Part shown: positions 57,635 to 64,000 of the stretch, piece after piece | How positions within the stretch are numbered: the stretch's first letter is position 1 | How the letters are laid out: each line of letters starts with the position of its first letter | Assembly: GCF_015351245.1 (NCBI RefSeq) | Contig: NZ_JADKSO010000006.1 | Location: 21,148-85,147 of the forward strand | Length of the DNA: 64,000 nucleotides | Direction: 5' to 3' | Source: Rathayibacter sp. VKM Ac-2879 | Lineage (GTDB): Bacteria > Actinomycetota > Actinomycetes > Actinomycetales > Microbacteriaceae | Notes under the pieces: model-generated | What the model saw: the letters and a program-made list of their open reading frames with translations, nothing else | Database searches by the model: none | Told to the model about the DNA's origin: nothing | Translations under genes and position numbers: made by a program

Positions 57635-58588
57635 GTGACCCGCCACTTCCTCCGCGACGACGACATCACTCCGGCCGAGCAGGCCGAGATCCTCGACCTG
57701 GCGCTCAAGCTCAAGCGCGACCGTTTCGCTCAGAAGCCGCTCGCCGGCCCGCAGACCGTCGCCGTGATCTTCGACAAGTCCTCCACACGCACTCGCGTGT
57801 CGTTCGCGGTCGGTATCGCCGATCTGGGCGGAGTCCCGCTGATCATCTCGACCGCGAACAGCCAGCTCGGCGGCAAGGAGACGGCGTCCGACACGGCTCG
57901 TGTGCTCGAGCGCCAGGTCGCCGCGATCGTGTGGCGCACCTACGCGCAGTCGGGCCTGGAGGAGATGGCGCGCGGCACCCGCGTCCCTGTTGTGAACGCG
58001 CTGTCTGATGAGTTCCACCCCTGTCAGCTGCTCGCCGATCTGCTCACAATCCGCGAGCATCGCGGGCGGCTGGCCGGCCTCACCCTGACTTTCTTCGGCG
58101 ACGGTGCGAGCAACATGGCGCACTCCTACCTCCTCGCCGGTGCGACGGCAGGCATGCACGTGCGCATCGTCTCGCCGGAGTCGTACGCTCCCGACTCCGC
58201 GGTGCTCGCCGATGCCCAGCGCATCGCGGCCACGACCGGAGGCTCCGCGCTGAGCACCACGGACTCCGTCGCGGGTGCTGCCGGCTCCGACATCGTGGTC
58301 ACCGACACCTGGGTGTCGATGGGCAAGGAAGACGAGAAGACCGCGCGGGTCGCGACCTTCGGCGCTTACCGCGTCGACGCCGGCACGATGGCGGCGGCGG
58401 CTCCCGACGCACTGTTCCTGCACTGCCTCCCGGCCGACCGCGGCTACGAGGTCACGGCCGACGTGATCGACGGTCCGCAGAGCGTGATCTGGGACGAGGC
58501 CGAGAACCGCCTGCATGCGCAGAAGGCACTGCTCGTCTGGCTCCTCGCGCGCGCCGGCGTCGCCGGCGTCGCCGGCGTCGCTCACTAG
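57635..58588 (+). CDS. argF: ornithine carbamoyltransferase
   Basis: ArgF joins ornithine and carbamoyl phosphate to citrulline. The 317-residue protein has the carbamoyl phosphate motif SSTRTRVSF, FHPCQ and the ornithine motif HCLPADRG. GTG 57635 gives the usual start. The last codons hold three copies of a 9-bp unit (Ala-Gly-Val) that lengthen the C-terminus. argG and argR, often next, are absent and argH follows. Confidence 0.97.
   Translation: MTRHFLRDDDITPAEQAEILDLALKLKRDRFAQKPLAGPQTVAVIFDKSSTRTRVSFAVGIADLGGVPLIISTANSQLGGKETASDTARVLERQVAAIVWRTYAQSGLEEMARGTRVPVVNALSDEFHPCQLLADLLTIREHRGRLAGLTLTFFGDGASNMAHSYLLAGATAGMHVRIVSPESYAPDSAVLADAQRIAATTGGSALSTTDSVAGAAGSDIVVTDTWVSMGKEDEKTARVATFGAYRVDAGTMAAAAPDALFLHCLPADRGYEVTADVIDGPQSVIWDEAENRLHAQKALLVWLLARAGVAGVAGVAH
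58553..58579 (+). repeat. 9-bp tandem repeat at the end of argF
   Basis: GCCGGCGTC occurs three times in a row and encodes Ala-Gly-Val repeats just before the argF stop codon. Confidence 0.85.
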
Positions 58589-60192
<1,604 letters not shown>

Positions 60193-60194
60193 AG

Positions 60195-60806
60195 GTGGGC
60201 GTCCCCGATCTCTCGCGGTCTGCGCTCGACGTCGCCCCGGAGCTCCTCGGCTGCGTGCTCCTGCATCGCACCGAGGCGGGGGTGGTCGGGGTGCGCCTCA
60301 CCGAAGTGGAGGCGTACCTCGGCACCGGCGAGGACCCCGGGTCGCACGCGCACCGTGGCCCGACCCGACGGACCGAGCCCATGTTCGGCTCGCCCGGCTC
60401 CGTCTATGCCTACTTCAGCTATGGCATGCACACGTGTATGAACATCGTCTGCTCGCCCGCAGGCACTGCCTCAGCCGTGCTGGTGAGGGCCGGCGAGGTC
60501 GTCGTCGGCGAGGGGCTCGCCCTGCTCCGGCGCGGCCCGGTGCGCTCGCGGGATCTCGCGCGGGGCCCCGCGCGTTTGGCGAAGGCGCTCGGTGTGCGGC
60601 TCGAGGAGTCGGGTGACCCGCTGGACGCTGCCTTCGAGTTGCGCGGACGGGAGGCTCCGGTCGAGGTGGTGGCCGGCGTGAGGACCGGGGTCTCGGGACA
60701 GGGCGGAGGGGCGGACTTCCCGTGGCGTTTCAGCATCGTGGGCGATCCGACGGTCTCGCCCTATCGGGCGGCGGTGCCCCGGCGTCGCAGTCAGCCCGCC
60801 AGGTAG
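60195..60806 (+). CDS. DNA-3-methyladenine glycosylase (AAG/MPG family)
   Basis: The 203-residue enzyme removes alkylated purines from DNA. Family blocks are LLGCVLLHR, the catalytic Glu in LTEVEAYLG, DPGSHAHRGPTRRTEPMFGSPGSVYAYFSYGMHTCMNIV and the FPWRFSIVGDPTVS end. The GTG at 60195 lies 2 nt after the small membrane gene, in the same operon as argH. Its end overlaps the convergent membrane protein gene by 16 bp. Confidence 0.94.
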   Translation: MGVPDLSRSALDVAPELLGCVLLHRTEAGVVGVRLTEVEAYLGTGEDPGSHAHRGPTRRTEPMFGSPGSVYAYFSYGMHTCMNIVCSPAGTASAVLVRAGEVVVGEGLALLRRGPVRSRDLARGPARLAKALGVRLEESGDPLDAAFELRGREAPVEVVAGVRTGVSGQGGGADFPWRFSIVGDPTVSPYRAAVPRRRSQPAR

Positions 60807-61417
60807 AGCCGGCCCAGCACGCCGAGTGCCGCCGCCCAGGCGAGGCTCGCGAGGGTCCCGATGATGAAGCGCTCGCGTGCCTCCGGCGAAGCGAGCTCGC
60901 TGAACCGGCCGACGCCCTTGATCGCGACGACCACGGCGATGCCCTCGGGGAGACCGCTCAGGATCGCCCCCGCGGCGGCGATCCGCTCGAGGACCCCGAT
61001 GGTCGTGCCGCCGCGCAGCACCTCGATCGGCTGACCGATCGCGGTGGGTCTCGCCTCGGTCGAGGGCCGGGGCTCTCCGGCGACCATGATGCCGCCGTGA
61101 GTGCCGCTACGCGAGTCGGCGGTCGCGAGGTCGAGTGTGAGCAGCACGATCGGACCACCGCCGACGACCGCCAGCGCGAAAGCGAGCACGGCCGCCGGCA
61201 TGCCGTGCACCGGAAGACCTGAGGCGTTCGCGACCGCCGTCAGGAGGAACGCGGCCGCCGCCGCTCCGAGAGCGATCCACGCGAGGGTCGGTCGGCGGAG
61301 GCGGACCGCGAGCACCGCGCCGACGAGCCCGGCGATCAGGACGAGGACGACTCCGAGCTGCGAGCTCGCGTGCAGCCCGGCTATCAGCAGGCCCGGAGGG
61401 GCGGGGAAGTCCGTCAT
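60791..61417 (-). CDS. multi-pass membrane protein, DUF3307-like end
   Basis: The 208-residue protein has about five hydrophobic segments (roughly 10-36, 43-66, 73-97, 143-167 and 186-206) with a polar loop of about 40 residues after the third. Its C-terminal third reads GVLERIAAAGAILSGLPEG and ARERFIIGTLASLAWA. This matches my memory of the end of DUF3307 proteins (gxLERxL...lIGTLlS), which also pair with SatD. It overlaps the SatD-like gene by 4 nt, so the two are made together. Confidence 0.72.
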   Translation of the reverse strand: MTDFPAPPGLLIAGLHASSQLGVVLVLIAGLVGAVLAVRLRRPTLAWIALGAAAAAFLLTAVANASGLPVHGMPAAVLAFALAVVGGGPIVLLTLDLATADSRSGTHGGIMVAGEPRPSTEARPTAIGQPIEVLRGGTTIGVLERIAAAGAILSGLPEGIAVVVAIKGVGRFSELASPEARERFIIGTLASLAWAAALGVLGRLYLAG

Positions 61418-62049
61418 CGGGAGGTCCTTTCGTCGACGGGGTCGAGCGTACTGTCGAGCACCGACAGCAGCCGGGCGAGCGCGTCGCGAGCAGGCGCATC
61501 GACCCGGGCGCTCGCGGCGCGCACCCGCAGGCTCACTGCCTGGGGGGACACGTCGAGGTGCTCGGCCGCCTCCTTCTGCGAGAGCCCGCTCTCGAGCAAG
61601 TCGACGATCTGCCAGCCGGCCTCGGTGCGCGCGTCTCGGAGGTGCAGCAGCGGGTCCGCGAGCGCCTGGATGTCGGCCGCTGCGGGGAAGGCGCCGACGG
61701 GGGAGTCGGGATCGAGTGAGAAGCGGCTGGGCCGCCCCTTCGCTGCCTCGACCGCACGGCGAGCGGCGAAGTACGCCTCTCCTCGAGCGGCGCGCGTGGT
61801 GGGAGGGAGCGGACGCTCGACCGCGCCGATCCCGAGACCGATGCTCCAGTGCGTGCTCCGGTGCAGGGCGAGGACGACCGAGACGACCGCGTCCGCCCGG
61901 TCGAGGACGAGCTGGAACTCGTCTCCCGCGGTGCGCTCGGGAGGCAGGACGAACCCCTCGAGCGTGGTCTCGAGCAGGCGGGCGATGGCCGTCTCGACGC
62001 GGTCGTCGTCGTGACGGCTGTCGCGCTGGTCGGCGGTGATGACGAACAT
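61414..62049 (-). CDS. SatD-like protein with C-terminal helix-turn-helix
   Basis: The 211-residue protein has an N-terminal domain with the SatD-type pattern ITADQRDSR ... RTAGDEFQLVL ... IGLGIGAVE (about 1-80), which recalls the nucleotide-cyclase fold. It ends in a helix-turn-helix (GLSQKEAAEHLDVSPQAVSLRVRAA, about 155-180). It probably binds the four-half-site array directly upstream and controls itself and the membrane partner. GGAGG lies 4 nt before ATG 62049. The signal it senses is unknown. Confidence 0.78.
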   Translation of the reverse strand: MFVITADQRDSRHDDDRVETAIARLLETTLEGFVLPPERTAGDEFQLVLDRADAVVSVVLALHRSTHWSIGLGIGAVERPLPPTTRAARGEAYFAARRAVEAAKGRPSRFSLDPDSPVGAFPAAADIQALADPLLHLRDARTEAGWQIVDLLESGLSQKEAAEHLDVSPQAVSLRVRAASARVDAPARDALARLLSVLDSTLDPVDERTSR

Positions 62050-62061
62050 GGGGCCTCCGCA

Positions 62062-62109
62062 ATCAAGCATGCACGCTTGATCAGCTTCGATCAAGTCCTG
62101 AAGCTTGAT
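62062..62109. promoter_or_regulatory. four-half-site operator of the SatD-like gene
   Basis: ATCAAG (62062), CTTGAT (62076), ATCAAG (62090) and CTTGAT (62104) alternate in direction with an exact 14-bp step, forming two inverted repeats. The first is extended to ATCAAGC/GCTTGAT. On the minus strand TTGATC and CATGCT (17-bp spacer, 62089-62094 and 62067-62072) could be the -35 and -10, inside the array. Confidence 0.75.
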
Positions 62110-62139
62110 TAAAGCGGTAGGAGAGGAATCCACCCACGG

Positions 62140-62145
62140 TATCGT
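62140..62145 (+). promoter_or_regulatory. -10 element, leaderless start of tyrS
   Basis: TATCGT ends 6 nt before the GTG at 62152. Confidence 0.5.
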
Positions 62146-62151
62146 GGGGGA

Positions 62152-63462
62152 GTGACCGACCAGGACGTCCAGGGTTCCGCGACCACCCCGCTGCTCGACC
62201 GCTCGTTCGACTCCGTCTGGGACGAGCTCGTCTGGCGTGGCTCTGTGCACGTCTCGACCGACCGCGATGCTCTGCGTCTCCTGCTCTCGGGCGAGCCGAT
62301 CACCTACTACTGCGGATTCGACCCCACAGCGCCGAGCCTTCACCTCGGCAACCTGGTGCAGCTCATCGTGATGCGACGCCTGCAGCTCGCCGGTCACCGG
62401 CCTCTAGGTCTCGTCGGAGGCTCCACCGGCTTGATCGGCGACCCGCGCCCGACCGCCGAACGCACCCTCAACTCCCGAGAGACGGTCGTCGAATGGGTGG
62501 CGCGGCTACAGGCCCAGGTGTCGCGCTTCCTCGCTGTCGACGGAGAGAACGGGCTGCGCCTCGTGAACAACCTCGACTGGACGGCCCCGCTCTCGGCGAT
62601 CGACTTCCTCCGCGAGATCGGCAAGCACTTCCGGGTCGGCACGATGCTCAAAAAGGACGCGGTCAGCGCGCGGCTCAACTCCGAGGCGGGCATCAGCTAC
62701 ACGGAGTTCAGCTACCAGATCCTCCAAGGATTGGACTTTCTCGAGCTGTACCGCCACTACGGCTGCGTGTTGCAGACCGGGGGGAGTGACCAGTGGGGCA
62801 ATCTCACCAGCGGCACCGATCTGATCCACCGCACCGAGGGGGTCTCGGTCCATGCGATCGGCACGCCGCTCGTGATGAACTCCGACGGCACGAAGTTCGG
62901 CAAGAGCGAGGGGAACGCCGTGTGGCTCGACCCCGAGCTGACGAGCCCGTACGCCTTCTACCAGTTCTGGCTCAACACCGATGATCGGGATGTCGTCGAC
63001 CGGCTGAAGGTGTTCACTTTCCTCCCGCGCACCGAGATCGACCGTCTCGAGCGGGCGAGTGTCGACGAGCCGTTCCGTCGGGAGGCGCAGCGTGCGCTCG
63101 CCGACGAGGTCACGACGCTCGTGCACGGCGCCTCCGTGACGCGCGCAGTGGTGGAGGCGTCCGCCGCGCTCTTCGGCCGGGGCGCTCTCGACGGCATCGA
63201 GCCGGCGATCCTCCGCGGTGCGTTGGAGGCGGTGCCGTCGACCGAGGTGAGCGCGACGACCCCCGTGATCCAGGCGTTCCTCGAGACGGGGCTCGTCGCG
63301 AGCATGGGGGAGGCTCGTCGGGCTCTCGCGCAGGGCGGGCTCTCGGTGAACAACGTCCTCGTGGCCGACGAGTCCGCCGTGCTCGGTGATCTGCCCCTCA
63401 TCGACGGCATCGCCGTCTTGCGCCGGGGCAAGAAGAGCTTCGCCGGCGCGTTCGTCCGCTGA
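62152..63462 (+). CDS. tyrS: tyrosyl-tRNA synthetase
   Basis: The 436-residue class I synthetase has the HIGH-type motif in PSLHLGNL, the tyrosine-site block QGLDFLELY, GGSDQWGN, the KMSKS-type motif as KFGKS and a C-terminal S4 domain (about 365-430). GTG 62152 fits a leaderless start. I see no T-box in front of it. It is divergent from the SatD-like gene and upstream of the rRNA operon. Confidence 0.97.
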   Translation: MTDQDVQGSATTPLLDRSFDSVWDELVWRGSVHVSTDRDALRLLLSGEPITYYCGFDPTAPSLHLGNLVQLIVMRRLQLAGHRPLGLVGGSTGLIGDPRPTAERTLNSRETVVEWVARLQAQVSRFLAVDGENGLRLVNNLDWTAPLSAIDFLREIGKHFRVGTMLKKDAVSARLNSEAGISYTEFSYQILQGLDFLELYRHYGCVLQTGGSDQWGNLTSGTDLIHRTEGVSVHAIGTPLVMNSDGTKFGKSEGNAVWLDPELTSPYAFYQFWLNTDDRDVVDRLKVFTFLPRTEIDRLERASVDEPFRREAQRALADEVTTLVHGASVTRAVVEASAALFGRGALDGIEPAILRGALEAVPSTEVSATTPVIQAFLETGLVASMGEARRALAQGGLSVNNVLVADESAVLGDLPLIDGIAVLRRGKKSFAGAFVR

Positions 63463-63647
63463 GCACGACGAACCGGCGACAGGCGAGGCACGTCGATCGC
63501 GCGCCCGATGGAGCCTGATCGCGACACGCCCGGGACATCAGCGATTTGCCGCCCGCCGAGCACCGACGTAATGTAACTCCTCGTCACCCCAAAGGAGCGG
63601 CAAGCGAGAGTCGGACGCAGAGCGTCGAGACCAGCTGGCCCACCTCA

Positions 63648-63668
63648 AGCGGGGACCATCCCCTCGCT
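63648..63668 (+). terminator. weak hairpin downstream of tyrS
   Basis: GGGG-ACCAT-CCCC (63651-63663), with outer AGC/GCT pairs across a 2-nt bulge. It is the only terminator candidate between tyrS and the rRNA promoters. Confidence 0.3.
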
Positions 63669-63692
63669 CCAGGTTCGCAAGAGATTCGTCTC

Positions 63693-63721
63693 TTGAAGAT
63701 CGCAGGATGCGAGCGTAAGAT
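63693..63721 (+). promoter_or_regulatory. upstream rRNA operon promoter
   Basis: TTGAAG (63693-63698), a 17-bp spacer and TAAGAT (63716-63721), a near-consensus promoter in the gene-free stretch after tyrS. Confidence 0.6.
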
Positions 63722-63807
63722 GCAAAGCCTCCACGGGATCAACGATTCCGGCTTCGGCGCAACGATCAGATCTTCGGTCTGGTCGAGCATCGTGAAGGAG
63801 ACCGGGT

Positions 63808-63836
63808 TTGACCGGGTCTTGTGGATGTGCTAGGTT
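63808..63836 (+). promoter_or_regulatory. main rRNA operon promoter
   Basis: TTGACC (63808-63813), a 17-bp spacer and TAGGTT (63831-63836). It is the best match to a housekeeping promoter in the window and lies 115 bp after the upstream promoter. Confidence 0.75.
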
Positions 63837-63842
63837 AGGCAA

Positions 63843-64000
63843 GTTGCCACGGCGGCAGAGAGGTTTTTACTTCTCTCAAGCTTAGTGTAGTCGCTTCATG
63901 TGAAGCAAGCACATGGCAATTTTTATTCGATCACTCTCGTTGTGAAGCATCTTTGTGGTGTGGAGGTGGGGTGTGTCCGATTCTTGAGAACTCAACAGCG
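63843..64000 (+). ncRNA. rRNA operon leader with boxA-like antitermination site
   Basis: The 538 bases after tyrS hold no gene. They contain the two promoters and this AT-rich leader. TTGAGAACTCAA (63984-63995) matches the actinobacterial rrn boxA region just before 16S rRNA. Hairpins GAGAG/CTCTC (about 63858-63877) and GCTTC-ATGT-GAAGC (63893-63906) may act in processing. The 16S gene itself should begin beyond base 64000. Confidence 0.7.

Noticed and set aside
62050-62151. T-box leader of tyrS
   Set aside because: tyrS appears leaderless. The repeats here are protein-type operator half-sites, not a T-box core.
63546-63833. Open frames in the tyrS-16S gap
   Set aside because: They cross both rRNA promoters, lack ribosome binding sites and have base composition unlike the genes.

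Overview
The window is high-GC DNA from an actinobacterium. Gene order (rpsO, pnp, M16 protease, dapB, thyX, dapA, rnj, ftsK, pgsA, cinA, clgR, DUF3046, recA, recX, miaB, miaA, dapF, hflX), the two diaminopimelate genes, LexA boxes of the TCGAA-N6-TTCGA type and many leaderless start signals fit the Actinomycetota, most likely Microbacteriaceae (Rathayibacter, Clavibacter or Leifsonia relatives). The genus is inferred from gene order and protein style only. Almost the whole window is conserved chromosomal core. I see no phage, insertion sequence, CRISPR array or tRNA gene, and the 16S rRNA gene starts just beyond the right edge.

Layout. 1-5003: the end of an acidic unknown protein, a small membrane protein, rpsO, a secreted protein of unknown function, a LysR regulator divergent from an MFS exporter, and a small conserved protein. 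5004-7701: pnp behind a long structured leader. 7789-13138: two aldo/keto reductase-like genes that have lost catalytic residues, flanking a GH13 alpha-glucosidase, then an M16 peptidase. 13216-19115: a histidine phosphatase, dapB, a TPR membrane protein, a TIGR01777 epimerase, a thioredoxin/DUF4395 pair, thyX and dapA. 19157-25545: rnj, ftsK, pgsA, cinA and clgR. 25593-33735: DUF3046, the SOS-controlled recA, recX, miaB, miaA, dapF, a methyltransferase and hflX.

33761-42909: metF-metE, lexA with a divergent LysM protein (the SOS division-inhibitor position), the hisC-hisB-hisH-hisA cluster, and SseB and DUF1844 proteins. 43288-53103: infC-rpmI-rplT, a SpoU methyltransferase, a gluABCD-type amino acid transporter and pheS-pheT. 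53116-60806: argC-argJ-argB-argD-argF-argH, a 45-residue membrane protein and a 3-methyladenine glycosylase. 60791-64000: a membrane protein and a SatD-like regulator behind a four-half-site operator, tyrS, then two rRNA promoters and the rRNA leader.

Functional threads are lysine/peptidoglycan precursors (dapA, dapB, dapF), amino acid synthesis (met, his, arg), RNA processing and modification (pnp, rnj, miaA, miaB, trmH, hflX), translation (rpsO, infC, rpmI, rplT, pheST, tyrS) and the SOS response (recA, recX, lexA, LysM protein). About twenty genes carry a TANNNT -10 element ending 6-8 nt before the start codon, which predicts leaderless mRNAs and helped choose starts. The least explained items are the SatD/membrane-protein pair with its 14-bp-periodic operator, a triple 17-bp repeat at the his promoter, four 10-bp-phased repeats upstream of the metF promoter, and the twin degenerate aldo/keto reductases.
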